From: Nannocystis punicea
Lineage (GTDB): Bacteria; Myxococcota_A; Polyangia; Nannocystales; Nannocystaceae
Assembly: GCF_026965555.1 (NCBI RefSeq)
Contig: NZ_CP114040.1
Location: 9,584,001 to 9,648,000 of the forward strand
DNA: 64,000 nucleotides
Reading direction: 5' to 3'
Shown here: one piece after another, positions 32,808 through 46,556 of the stretch
Layout of the letters: every line of letters begins with the position of its first letter
Numbering within the stretch: the stretch's first letter is position 1
The notes under the pieces: generated by a model
Told to the model about the DNA's origin: nothing
Database searches by the model: none
Seen by the model: only the letters and a program-made list of their open reading frames with translations
Program-made: the position numbers and the translations under genes

Positions 32808-33233
32808 AAGCCGGCTACGTACCACGGAACACACAGCCGTCCGGAGCACTCGCTGCACATCCCCGGTCCGTCGCGACTCGCAGATCGACTTCACCGGTGA
32901 GCGACCCTCGAATCGCTCCGCGGCTCGTCGGCCTCCCGCTCTGCCCGGAAACCCGAGGCTGCGCGAACCGGCGCAGGCGCTCGTCGCCTGCCGACGAGGG
33001 CACGCGTCCTCCGTCGCAGCGCCGCGCGAGCACCCGAGTTCGTCCATTGCGGCGCCCCCCGAGCGCCCGAGTGCGGCCGTCGGTGCGCCAGTGTGGGACA
33101 GCTTCGCGCGAAGCAGAGGTCGGCGGGCGCTCGCGCGGGCGCACGGCGGCCTCGTCGAGGCGAACGTCCGCCGGCGCGGAGCGTCCGGCGAGCCGCATCT
33201 CTTGCAGCCAGGACGGTGTTACCCTAGCCGGCG
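32808..33233. other. 425-bp divergent intergenic region
   Basis: Nothing convincing is seen. Frames across it are Arg/Ala/Pro-rich on both strands and lack ribosome sites. It should hold the promoters of the minus-strand hypothetical gene and of the plus-strand lipoprotein gene; TTACCCTAGCC just before 33234 is the only AT-containing patch near the latter start. Confidence 0.35.
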
Positions 33234-33878
33234 ATGCGTACCACTTTGATCTTCGCCGGTCTCGTGGCGGTCAGCCTGAGCCCGGCGGCTTGCAAGCGGA
33301 ACAGTGATTCTCGCGGCCCGGACGGATGCGGTGGCCTGTGCGGCAAGGGCACTCACTGCGAAGCCGGTGTCTGCGTGGTCGACAGCTCGCAGGAGACACC
33401 CACCACGCAAGTGGTCGAGACCAACGAGATCCCGATGCGGCCGCAGATCACGTCGTGGGGCGAGTGTACCCACGAGCGCGACGAGCTGCCGAAGAAGTTC
33501 CACGCCGTCGACGACTCGGAGATCCCGCAGTTCGACATCGAACGCCCGCGCGTGCTCGATTGGAGCGAGGGCGAGGAGCAGCTCAATGAGCAGGTGCTGA
33601 GCGCCCATATGCGGGAGGTCGAGTACGGGATCAACGAGTGTCTGGGCATCGCCGCCTGCTATAACGGCGGCAGCCTCAAGGGCGGTCGCCTCGACATGGT
33701 CGTCAGCCTGCTCGGAAAGACAGGCCGCGTCGACGCCGTGACCGTGACCGCCTCGAAGCACCTGCAGGTCTTCGGCATCGTCCCGTGCGTCCGCAAGGCC
33801 GTGTTCGACCACGAGTTCCCGCGCTACAACGGCCCGCAGATGACGGTGAAGTACAACATCGAGATCGGCGAGGAGTAG
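33234..33878 (+). CDS. Lipoprotein with AgmX/PglI-type C-terminal domain
   Basis: A 214-residue lipoprotein (signal LIFAGLVAVSLSPAAC, Cys20). A Cys-rich segment follows (GCGGLCGKGTHCEAGVC, ~32-48). The C-terminal ~100 residues have the TonB-like pattern found in myxobacterial AgmX/PglI-type proteins: GINECLGIAACYNGGSLKGG, then DMVVSLLGKTGRVDAVTVTA, VPCVRKAVFDHEFPRYNG and a final V-x-Y-N-I-E-I strand. In gliding motility proteins this domain is linked to envelope complexes; here the role is unknown. Convergent with the ABC transporter gene across a GGACATG hairpin. Confidence 0.78.
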   Translation: MRTTLIFAGLVAVSLSPAACKRNSDSRGPDGCGGLCGKGTHCEAGVCVVDSSQETPTTQVVETNEIPMRPQITSWGECTHERDELPKKFHAVDDSEIPQFDIERPRVLDWSEGEEQLNEQVLSAHMREVEYGINECLGIAACYNGGSLKGGRLDMVVSLLGKTGRVDAVTVTASKHLQVFGIVPCVRKAVFDHEFPRYNGPQMTVKYNIEIGEE

Positions 33879-33920
33879 CGCCCGGCGGGCGTCGTCCCCT
33901 GTCTCGAGGGACATGGCCGT

Positions 33921-33950
33921 CGGGACATGCCGCGACGGACATGTCCCGAA
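33921..33950. terminator. 10-bp-stem GGACATG hairpin between convergent genes
   Basis: TCGGGACATG (33921-33930) and CATGTCCCGA (33941-33950) are perfectly complementary around a 10-base loop. Further partial copies (GTCTCGAGGGACATGG) precede it from 33901. The cluster lies in the 110 bp between two converging stops. Confidence 0.65.
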
Positions 33951-33988
33951 GGGCGTTGCTCGCTCGGGACGGCCCGCGGCGCCTCGAT

Positions 33989-36535
33989 CTACTTCTCGGC
34001 CGCGTCACGGCGGCGCAGCATCCACGCGGTCAGCAGCAGGCACACCAGCGTGTACGCGGCGAGGACCGCCCACACCAGGCCGATGTGCTCGGGCGTGGGG
34101 CTGTAGTCGACGGACGCGTAGACCTCGCAGGTCAGCGGCTCGCCGGGGAACTCGCAGCGGGTCATGTCGCGCGGCTCGAGCAGCGCCGCGATCGCTCCCA
34201 TCGACTCCATGCCCCAGCGGGCGCCGGTCAAATACGACAACGGGGCCAGGATCGCCGGTAGCGGCATCAGAGCCAGCGCGAACACCAATTGGGGGATCAG
34301 CGCCAGCGGCACCGTGCTCATCGCCTTGTCGGAGCTCGACACCCACGTCGAGATCAAGAGCCCGAGGCCGACCCCCGACAGCGACGTGAGGAACACCGAC
34401 AGCAACATCCCGCCCCACAGGCCGAGCGGCGGCTGGCGCGTCAGGTCGAGCAGCCCGTACTCCCTCAGCGCCACGTAGTCGGCGGAGAAGTCGACGCGCA
34501 GCAGCAGGAGCAGCATCAGCACCAGGCTCTGCACCAGGCACAGGCCGGCGAGCACGCCGAACTTCGACAGCAGGTATGCGGGGATCCGCAGGCTCGCCAG
34601 GCGCTCTCGGCGGTAGATCTCGGCCTCCTTCGTGATCTCGCGGACCGAGTTGATCACCCCGAACCACACTGCCACGACGCTGAGCAAGAACAGCAGGAGC
34701 CGCCCATTGGTCGAGGTCGACGATTGCAGCGCCGTCGGCCGCGCCGCGAGCAGCAGCACCGCCCCGATCACCGGCGCCTGCAGCAGCAAGATCAGCAGGT
34801 TCTTGCGGTCGTTCACGATCAGCTTCACGTAGCGGTCCGCCAGCACCCGCGTCTGGTACCCCCATGAAGCGTCGTCGGCCGGCGGCGGGCGGACCGGCGT
34901 GCTCGTCGCCTTCACCGGCTCTTCGCCGGCGATGCGGAAGTGGCCCGGCGCGATCGCGTGCAGCCGGACCCCCGACACCTCGCTCTCGGTCTGCCGCTCG
35001 TACACGTAGACCCGGTACTCGTCGGAGCGGCGGAACCGGATCTCCCACAGCTCGGCCATCGTCGGCGCGCGCTTGCTCTGCGCGTTGTGCTCGTGCCAGA
35101 CGCGGTACTCGACGGCCAGCTCGCCGCCCCGCATCACCTCCGGCGGGCCGACCCGCCCGCCGAGCTTGGTGTAGATGTCGGCGAAGTCGCCGCTGGTGAC
35201 CTCGAACATCGCCAGCGCCCCCGCGGGCGGCCCGTAGTAGACCAGCCGGCCGCCGGCCATGAAGGCGACCAGGTCGCACTGGGTGATGTTGGCGGTCGCG
35301 TGCGTCACCAGCACCACGGTGCGGCCCGAGTCGGCGATGTACCGCAGGGTGTACATCATCTTCTTCTCGAGCCCGGGGTCGAGGCCGCTGGTCGGTTCGT
35401 CGAGGAAGAACAGGTTCGGGTCGGCGAGCAGCTCCGAGGCGATCGAGATCCGCTTGCGCTGCCCGCCGGACAGCTCCGTGATCGACTGCTTGCGCGCCTC
35501 GACCATCTCGACCTCCTCGAGCACGCGGACGATCCGCGCCTCGAGCTCGGCCGGCGACGTGTCGATCGGCAGGCGCAGCCGCGCGGTGTAGCGGAGCGCG
35601 TCCTCGACGGTGAGGTTGCGGTGCAGGATGTCGTCCTGCGGCACGTAGCCGATCCCGCCGCGGTAGAAGTGATAGCTGTCGTAGAGGTCGTCCGCGCCGA
35701 CCCGCACCTGCCCGGCGTCGGGCCGGCGCACGCCGGCGAGGGCCGCCATCAGCGTGCTCTTGCCGGCGCCCGAGGCACCGACCAGCGCGACGAACTCTCG
35801 CGGCTCGATCACGAGCGACACGCGGTCGAGGATCGCCTTGCCCTGCGGCGTCACGCGCACCAGCTCGCGCGCGTCGATCCGCATCGCCCCCTTCTGCTCG
35901 AACTGATCGAGCGACTTGCCGGTGTAGATCAGCTTGAACGGGCCGATCTGCAGCACGTCGCCCTGCTTGAGGTCGTGGACGTGGACCCGGAGGCCGTTGA
36001 CGAAGGTCCCGTTGGCGCTGCCGTGATCGGTCAGCTCGTGGCCCTTGTCGAATGCGCGGATGGTCGCGTGCCGGCGCGACACCTGCAGGCTCGGGAGCAC
36101 CAGGTCGCAGCCTTCGCGGCCGATCGTCACCGCCGGTCGCGCGAGGTCGCAGCGCTGCACCGACGCCTCGGGCTGGGCCTGGGCCCGCTTGCCGATGTCC
36201 TGATAGGTGAGGCTGACGAAGTTGCCGGTCACCGGATCGCCGATGCGGATCACGTCGCCGTCGTTGAACACGTGCGATTTGACGCGCCGCCCGCGGAACA
36301 GCAGCCCGTTGCCGCCGCCGAGATCGACGATCCGGTGGCCCTGCATGTGGGGCTCGACCCGCGCGTGATGCAGCGCGACGCAGGCCGATTGGATCACCAC
36401 GTCGTTGTCCTGCCTGCGCCCGATCCGCAGCGGACCCATGCCCAGGCGCACGTCCTGGAGCTTGCGGCCCGCCAACTCGATCGTCAGGTAGGTCGTCGCC
36501 GAGCGGACGACGACCGTATCCTCGGGCCCGTGCAC
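33989..36535 (-). CDS. ABCG-type transporter with two N-terminal FHA domains
   Basis: An 848-residue half-transporter fused to a regulatory front end. Two FHA domains occupy ~15-110 (RIGRRQDNDVV) and ~125-205 (TIGREGCDLVL, VSRRHATIRA, GSANGTFVNG), which bind phosphothreonine peptides. The ATPase follows: Walker A GASGAGKST (253-261), signature LSGGQRKR (355-362) and Walker B LFFLDEPTSGLD (375-386). The C-terminal ~270 residues are an ABC-2/ABCG-type permease with about six membrane segments. Start is GTG at 36535. FHA-ABCG fusions are typical of myxobacteria, actinobacteria and cyanobacteria and imply control by Ser/Thr kinases. Substrate unknown; lipid or natural-product export is usual for the family. 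Confidence 0.92.
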   Translation of the reverse strand: MHGPEDTVVVRSATTYLTIELAGRKLQDVRLGMGPLRIGRRQDNDVVIQSACVALHHARVEPHMQGHRIVDLGGGNGLLFRGRRVKSHVFNDGDVIRIGDPVTGNFVSLTYQDIGKRAQAQPEASVQRCDLARPAVTIGREGCDLVLPSLQVSRRHATIRAFDKGHELTDHGSANGTFVNGLRVHVHDLKQGDVLQIGPFKLIYTGKSLDQFEQKGAMRIDARELVRVTPQGKAILDRVSLVIEPREFVALVGASGAGKSTLMAALAGVRRPDAGQVRVGADDLYDSYHFYRGGIGYVPQDDILHRNLTVEDALRYTARLRLPIDTSPAELEARIVRVLEEVEMVEARKQSITELSGGQRKRISIASELLADPNLFFLDEPTSGLDPGLEKKMMYTLRYIADSGRTVVLVTHATANITQCDLVAFMAGGRLVYYGPPAGALAMFEVTSGDFADIYTKLGGRVGPPEVMRGGELAVEYRVWHEHNAQSKRAPTMAELWEIRFRRSDEYRVYVYERQTESEVSGVRLHAIAPGHFRIAGEEPVKATSTPVRPPPADDASWGYQTRVLADRYVKLIVNDRKNLLILLLQAPVIGAVLLLAARPTALQSSTSTNGRLLLFLLSVVAVWFGVINSVREITKEAEIYRRERLASLRIPAYLLSKFGVLAGLCLVQSLVLMLLLLLRVDFSADYVALREYGLLDLTRQPPLGLWGGMLLSVFLTSLSGVGLGLLISTWVSSSDKAMSTVPLALIPQLVFALALMPLPAILAPLSYLTGARWGMESMGAIAALLEPRDMTRCEFPGEPLTCEVYASVDYSPTPEHIGLVWAVLAAYTLVCLLLTAWMLRRRDAAEK

Positions 36536-36713
36536 GCCGGCATCGTACCTGGTGAAGCCGGCCGCAGGGACTTTCGTCGCCGCTCCGACCGGCCGAGGCG
36601 GCGGATCCGAGCGCGGGCTGCGCGAACGGATGCCTGCTCAAGCGGACAGGTTGCGGTCCGCGCCCGCCGCGGGCGATCTGCGGCTGCGCCGATCGTGTTA
36701 GGCTGCCCGGGAG

Positions 36714-37244
36714 ATGATCCTGGCCATCCCTCGCACCTCTTCTCTTGGGCCCCTGCGTCTGCTGCACCTGACCGGGGCGGTGGCGCTGACCCTCGCCGGC
36801 GCCGCCTGCGACGTCGACGAGATGGAGGTGTCGAGCGACAAGTCCGGCGCCTACAAGGTGGAGCCCGGCGGCCGCGGGACGAAGGTCCTGACCGCCTCGG
36901 ACGGCTCGACGGTGACGATCCAGCGCGACGGCACGGTCACCAAGCCCGACGGCAGCAAGGTCCAGATCAAGAAGGACGGCACGATCGTCATGCCGGACGG
37001 CAAGCAGGTCCGCGTGTTCCCCGACGGCTCGCGCTCGACGCTGTCGGTCGAGCGCACCCAGTTCACCGCCGACGGGTCGATGGTCGTCGTCGCCGACGAC
37101 GGCAGCCGCACGACGATCGCCCCCAACGGCACCGTCACGCGCGAGCTCCCGGGCGGCGCCCGCTCGTCGATGACGATCGAGAAGCCGACGCCCCCGCCCG
37201 CCCCGGGCGCGACCCCGGCCCCGAGCAAGGCCGCCTCGCCCTGA
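36714..37244 (+). CDS. Lipoprotein with DGSxVxIxxDG repeats
   Basis: A 176-residue lipoprotein (signal ending TLAGAAC, Cys32). The body is a series of ~13-residue strand-turn repeats built on DG(S/T)xVxIxxDG (SDGSTVTIQRDGTVTKPDGS, DGKQVRVFPDGS), like the TCP10 C-terminal beta-sheet repeats, and a Pro/Ala tail (PTPPPAPGATPAPSKAASP). Likely a small extended beta structure at the outer membrane. Divergent from the ABC transporter gene across 178 bp. Confidence 0.75.
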   Translation: MILAIPRTSSLGPLRLLHLTGAVALTLAGAACDVDEMEVSSDKSGAYKVEPGGRGTKVLTASDGSTVTIQRDGTVTKPDGSKVQIKKDGTIVMPDGKQVRVFPDGSRSTLSVERTQFTADGSMVVVADDGSRTTIAPNGTVTRELPGGARSSMTIEKPTPPPAPGATPAPSKAASP

Positions 37245-37360
37245 TCGAGGGCGCGAGCGCGCGCGTGCGCGAGTTCGGCTGCGGTCGGGCCGCGCCGGAG
37301 GCCACGATGGCCGCGAGGACGGGGGCGCAGGGAGCGTGGGCCGCTCTCACCATTCCCTTT

Positions 37361-37384
37361 CGGACATGTCGGTACGGACATATC
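37361..37384. repeat. Two direct GGACAT elements with palindromic core
   Basis: CGGACATGTCGGTACGGACA followed by TATC contains GACATGTC, itself a perfect palindrome, and a degenerate second copy (GACATATC). It lies in the 253-bp gap between convergent genes (stops at 37244 and 37498), matching the placement of other family members. Confidence 0.5.
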
Positions 37385-37497
37385 GATGGTATCCCCGCCC
37401 AGGGAATGATGCACGCGGCGGCGACGCGGCGATCGTCGCCCCTATCATCATTCCGAATGTCGCTCGTCCGAATGGCGAGTGATCGCCTCGTGAATCG

Positions 37498-38100
37498 TCA
37501 GTCGGCGGCGCGCTGGAACGCCGGCCGCTCGCGCAGGCGGGCCAGGTAGCGCTCGGGGGTGCCGGCGCCGCGGAGCAGGCCGCAGACGTCGGCCCATTCG
37601 AGCAGGCCGCCGAGGATGATGTCGGCCGTGGTGAATTGCTGCCCGAGCACCCAGCCGGCCGCGAGGCGGTCCTCGAGCAGGTGCAGGTAGCGGCGCAGGG
37701 CGGCCCGCTCGTCGTCGGTCGCCGCGGTGCTGCGCAGCTCGGGCGGCCGCGGGAACGCGCGCAGGTAGGGGCCGTGGACGATGCTGTCGATGTTCGTCAT
37801 GCTGAAGAAGATCCACTGATAGTAGTGCGCGCGGGCGATCGACCCCTCCGGGGGCACGAGTCGGCGCTCGGGATCTTTCTCGGCGACGTACATGCAGATC
37901 GCCGCCGATTCGAGCACGACCGCATCGCCGTCGACGAGCGCCGGCACGCTGCCGAGCGGGTGGATCTTCAGGTACTCGGCCGACTTGTGATCGGCGCGCG
38001 CGAGGCTGAGGTGGACGACCTCATGAGCAAGACCGGTCTCCTCGAGCGCCCAGCGGCAACGGAACGCCGAGGTCATGGCGGAGTAGTAGAGCCTGAGCAT
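37498..38100 (-). CDS. Glutathione S-transferase family protein
   Basis: A 200-residue GST. The N-terminal thioredoxin-like domain (MLRLYYSAMTSAFRCRWALE) has the GSH-binding LGSVPALVDGDAVVLESAAI loop (about residues 48-68; Glu-Ser contacts the gamma-Glu of glutathione). The C-terminal helical domain contains QQFTTADIILGGLLEW, with the N-capping box. It follows the hybrid kinase gene by 18 bp in the same direction, so the two may be co-transcribed. Substrate unknown. Confidence 0.88.
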   Translation of the reverse strand: MLRLYYSAMTSAFRCRWALEETGLAHEVVHLSLARADHKSAEYLKIHPLGSVPALVDGDAVVLESAAICMYVAEKDPERRLVPPEGSIARAHYYQWIFFSMTNIDSIVHGPYLRAFPRPPELRSTAATDDERAALRRYLHLLEDRLAAGWVLGQQFTTADIILGGLLEWADVCGLLRGAGTPERYLARLRERPAFQRAAD

Positions 38101-38118
38101 GATCGCAGGATACCCGGT

Positions 38119-43254
<5,136 letters not shown>

Positions 43255-43618
43255 GGGGGGGGCTTGATTGTGCCATAGAAGCCCGCGCGACACGGCGCGC
43301 TCGCGGGCGCTGCCCTCCGCTGATCGGACTACAGGCTCCCATGCGCTCGGACGCAAGACCACACTGCCCACAACGAGACCGGCGGTACCGCCGCAGGGCC
43401 GCCGCGACCGGCGCCGACCTCTCGACAGCGCTGTACGTCGCGCTCGCGTGCGCGGATCAATGGTGGCACGCATCAATCCAGCGTTTCGCGACGACGCCGC
43501 GCGCGGTGCCACCATGGATCGCCGTCTTATCAATGTCCGTGAATCATGACAGACGGAGGACCGCTCGCCGGGCCGCCGCGCCGCGGGTCACGTCGAGGTC
43601 GCGACGGATCGCTCGCCG
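43255..43618. other. 364-bp spacer between two minus-strand genes
   Basis: It holds the presumed promoter of the hybrid kinase gene (or the 5' end of that gene, if the start is further out) and the G8 run at 43255-43262. No independent gene or clear terminator for the following SDR gene was seen. Confidence 0.35.
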
Positions 43619-44362
43619 TCACCCGCGGCCGCGGGCCAGCGCCACCGCGTCGGCGCCGGCGGGGAAGCGGAGCTGGCCGGACGTGTCGGTCGCGGCGCGG
43701 TACACCGCCTCGGCCACGTCGGCCTCGGTCGTCACCGCGGCCGGCTGGCTGAACGCAGCGAAGACGCGCTGCGCGAACGGTGCGTACGCCGCGGGGATCA
43801 GCGTCTCCGGGCGCGTGCCGTTGCTCGTGAAGCGCGTGGTCGGGCCGTAGCCCGGCTCGACCAGCTTGACCCGGACGTCGAAGGCCTCGAGCTCGTGCGC
43901 GAGCGAGGCGGTGAAGCCCTCGATGGCCGTCTTGCTCGCGGTGTACACGGCCACCAGCGGCATCGGCGTCATGGTCACGGTCGAGGTCACGTTGACCACC
44001 ACGCCCGACCTGCGCGCGCGCAACTGCGGCAGCACCGCCTGCGTCATCGCCATCACGCCGAAGGTGTTGGTCTCGAACACCTGGCGCGCCAGGGCCATCG
44101 GCGTCGCCTCGAAGGCCCCGAGCGCCCCGATCCCCGCGTTGTTGACGAGGACGTCGACGGGCCCGCTCGCTGCCAGCGCGGCCGCGATGCTGTCGGGCTG
44201 CGTCACGTCGAGCGCCAGCACGCGCAGCCGCTCCGACCGCGGCAGGACGTCCTCGCGCGGCGTCCGCATGGTGGCGACCACGTTCCAGCCCTGGGCGTGG
44301 AAGTGGCGCGCGGTCTCGAGGCCATAACCAGAGGAGCAACCAGTGATGAGCACGGTCTTCAT
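43619..44362 (-). CDS. Short-chain dehydrogenase/reductase
   Basis: A 247-residue classical SDR. NAD(P)-binding motif TGCSSGYG (residues 7-14) with a basic TMRTPRE after beta-2 that suggests NADPH, NNAG (NNAGIG at ~92-97), and catalytic S-Y-K: VTSTVTMT and YTASK (Tyr ~149, Lys ~153). It is divergent from an AraC-type regulator across 74 bp, a typical arrangement in which the regulator controls the dehydrogenase. Substrate unknown. Confidence 0.92.
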   Translation of the reverse strand: MKTVLITGCSSGYGLETARHFHAQGWNVVATMRTPREDVLPRSERLRVLALDVTQPDSIAAALAASGPVDVLVNNAGIGALGAFEATPMALARQVFETNTFGVMAMTQAVLPQLRARRSGVVVNVTSTVTMTPMPLVAVYTASKTAIEGFTASLAHELEAFDVRVKLVEPGYGPTTRFTSNGTRPETLIPAAYAPFAQRVFAAFSQPAAVTTEADVAEAVYRAATDTSGQLRFPAGADAVALARGRG

Positions 44363-44436
44363 GACGTCGACTGTAGCGGCCGCGATCCGGACGATCTATC
44401 CTACGAAGTCCACATTTCGTTTGCGAGCGTCCAGAC
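44363..44436. promoter_or_regulatory. Divergent SDR/AraC promoter region
   Basis: 74 bp between the two ATGs. The stretch from 44395 to 44420 (CTATCCTACGAAGTCCACAT) is the only AT-containing part. No exact inverted repeat was found; AraC-type proteins usually bind direct half-sites that cannot be picked by eye here. Confidence 0.4.
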
Positions 44437-45333
44437 ATGAACGACCCACTCTCGGAAGTCATCGCGTTGCTGCAGCCGCGCGCAGTGTTCTCGAAGCCGA
44501 TCAGCGGCGCCGGTCGCTGGGCCGTCCGCTACTCGGAGTTCGGCCAGCCGAGCTTCTGCACGGTGCTGGAGGGCAGCTGTCGCCTCGCGGTCGACGGCCA
44601 CCGCCCCCTCACCCTCGCGGCCGGCGACTTCGTGCTCCTGCCGGCGACGCCGGGCTTCACCATGTCGGGCTTCGAGCCGGCGAAGCCCGAGCGCATCGAC
44701 CCCAAGGTGACGCCCGCGCCGACGCAGGAGGTCCGCCACGGCACGCGCGGCGGGCGGCCCGACGTGCGCCTGCTCGGCGGCTACTTCGCCTTCGGCTCGC
44801 CCGACGCGACCCTCCTGGTCTCGCTGCTGCCGGCGGTGATGCACATCCGCGGCGTGGAGCGGCTCTCGCTGCTGGTGCGGCTGGTCGGCGACGAATCGCG
44901 GGAGCGGCGGTCGGGCCGCGACCTCGTGCTCGCGCGACTCGTGGAGGTGCTCCTCATCGAAGCGCTGCGGTCGACCGCGGGTGAGGACGCGCCGCCGGGG
45001 CTGCTGCGCGGCCTGACCGACGCCCGACTGGCGCCGGCGATCCGGCAGATGCACGGCCAGCTGGCGCGACCGTGGACGGTGGCCCAGCTGGCCAAGACCG
45101 CGGCGCTGTCGCGCTCGGCGTTCTTCGAGCGCTTCACGCAGTCCGTGGGCCTGCCGCCGATGGGGTACCTGCTCGCCTGGCGCATGGCCGTGGCGAAAGA
45201 CCTGCTCCGCCGCCAGGACCTCGGCCTCGCCGAGGTCGCCGAACGCGTCGGCTACGCCTCTGCGAGCACCTTCAGCACCGCCTTCAGCCGCCACGTGGGC
45301 CAGGCCCCGAGCCACTACGCGCGCGCGCAGTAG
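44437..45333 (+). CDS. AraC family transcriptional regulator with cupin domain
   Basis: A 298-residue regulator. Residues ~15-190 form a Cupin_6-type sensor (CTVLEGSCRLAVDGHRPLTL, GDFVLLPATPGFTM). The C-terminal ~100 residues carry the double HTH: WTVAQLAKTAALSRSAFFERF for helix pair one and LGLAEVAERVGYASASTFST for pair two, followed by GQAPSHYARA. This subclass often activates a neighbouring short-chain dehydrogenase in response to a small aromatic or aldehyde; the adjacency here to the SDR at 43619-44362 supports that inference. Confidence 0.92.
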   Translation: MNDPLSEVIALLQPRAVFSKPISGAGRWAVRYSEFGQPSFCTVLEGSCRLAVDGHRPLTLAAGDFVLLPATPGFTMSGFEPAKPERIDPKVTPAPTQEVRHGTRGGRPDVRLLGGYFAFGSPDATLLVSLLPAVMHIRGVERLSLLVRLVGDESRERRSGRDLVLARLVEVLLIEALRSTAGEDAPPGLLRGLTDARLAPAIRQMHGQLARPWTVAQLAKTAALSRSAFFERFTQSVGLPPMGYLLAWRMAVAKDLLRRQDLGLAEVAERVGYASASTFSTAFSRHVGQAPSHYARAQ

Positions 45334-45973
45334 CGCCGACGGGCCGCGTCACGAAGGTCCCGCTCATGATTGCGGTGAATCACCGCCGACGAAGTGCCCG
45401 CGAATTCGCGGTCCGTGGTCCAGACCTGTCGAACTCCCGATCACGCTAGACATGGGACGCGACGAACCCGGCGCTTCACGCTCGCGTCGCCGACGGAGGT
45501 GGAGCTCGGGGGGAGATGGGAGTCGTCGGCCTCGATTCGCACGGAGGAGCGCCTCGTCCCGAGCGGTAAGCTCGGGCCTGGCCGTGAGCCGCGCCTCCAA
45601 GAGAGCGGCGTCCTCGGTTGCCCCGTAGGCAGCTTGGAGCTCGGCCATCTCGTCGAGCAATGCCGGAACGACGCAATGCATCTCCTGTCGATGGTCTCCG
45701 ACCCTGGATGACGCGAGCACCGAGGCCCCCGCGTGTCGGTCGCCCTGAGTCTGCTGGTTGGCATCAACATCGGGAGCCGGCTGCCCATGCGACGCCCCAT
45801 GGGACAACCCCGTGCACGTCATGAAAAGTTCACGCGTATGGGCCGAGGACCCCAAGAAAATCAAGGCGGTCCTCCCGGCCCGGCGCTTGCTCTCGATGGG
45901 CGAGTCGCTCCGGTCTTTCGCCTCGGGGGCACCGCCCCGACAGCGGCGACCGCGGCGACCAAACCCATACGTC
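45334..45973. other. 640-bp region, possible gene fragment on the minus strand
   Basis: Around 45681-45490 the minus strand reads MHCVVPALLDEMAELQAAYG and then LEARLTARPELTARDEALLR, which looks like genuine helical protein, but upstream and downstream sequence is of low quality and no ribosome site is visible; a decayed gene is possible. The motif CCCCATGGGACAACCC at 45795-45810 recurs with one change at 52051-52066, each some 165-215 bp upstream of a secreted-protein start. Confidence 0.3.
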
Positions 45974-46423
45974 ATGAAGAAAGATTCGGCCATGAAAAGA
46001 AAAGCATTCGCTGCGCTCGCCCTCCTCTCGTTGATGCTCCCCGCCGTCGCCCTCGCGTCCGTGTACGTGCCCGGGGCCTGGGAAGGGCTCGCGGTGTACG
46101 TCGGCGGCGATCCCACGTACGACCACGAGACCCGGATCGTCATCAACTGCCTCGGCGGCACCGGCACCGCGAAGTACACCTATCCCAACCTGGGCGGGAC
46201 CGTTTGCGAGAGCGAGCTGACGCTCGAGAGCATCTCGGGCAACGTGCGAATCTACCAGGACAACACCCTGACTCCCGGCTGCCTCGACGGCAAGGTGCGG
46301 TTGAGCTTCAGCTCGCAGCTGACCAGCGTGGCGCACTTCCAGTGGATGGACCTGGACGGCACGGTGGAGAACGAGGGCTTGCTGTCGAAGACCAGCTCGC
46401 TGCTTTGTCCGCTCGACCCGTGA
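45974..46423 (+). CDS. Small secreted protein, unknown domain
   Basis: A 149-residue exported protein with a cleavable signal (KAFAALALLSLMLPAVALA). Two ATGs (45974, 45992) both precede it; the longer form is listed. The mature part has four cysteines, and the phrases GAWEGLAVYVGGD, GTAKYTYPNLGGTVCESELT and HFQWMDLDGTVENEG suggest a small lipocalin-like or lysozyme-inhibitor-like beta-barrel. Role unknown. Followed by an 11-bp hairpin before the convergent regulator gene. Confidence 0.65.
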   Translation: MKKDSAMKRKAFAALALLSLMLPAVALASVYVPGAWEGLAVYVGGDPTYDHETRIVINCLGGTGTAKYTYPNLGGTVCESELTLESISGNVRIYQDNTLTPGCLDGKVRLSFSSQLTSVAHFQWMDLDGTVENEGLLSKTSSLLCPLDP

Positions 46424-46463
46424 TGCTCCGTCCTTCCCCACGGAAGGCATGCGGCGGACAGCC

Positions 46464-46491
46464 GAGGCCGCGGCGACATGGCCGCGGCCTC
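46464..46491. terminator. 11-bp perfect hairpin with GACATG loop
   Basis: GAGGCCGCGGC (46464-46474) pairs with GCCGCGGCCTC (46481-46491) around GACATG. It lies between the stop of the secreted protein gene and the stop of the opposing regulator gene. The loop carries the same GACATG word as the palindrome family. Confidence 0.65.
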
Positions 46492-46556
46492 CTCGTCTCC
46501 GGCGTTCGGATCGCGCTCAAGCCGAGCACGATCGCTGGACCGGAGCCTCGCCGGGC

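Noticed and set aside
32016..32900. A 294-codon plus-strand frame over the hypothetical gene
   Set aside because: The minus strand has the more protein-like frame, including a Trp/Phe/Tyr-rich C-terminus; the plus frame is a shadow.
45364..45681. A minus-strand gene starting MHCVVPALLDEM
   Set aside because: About 50 residues look genuine but both ends are poor and there is no ribosome site; noted only as a possible gene fragment.
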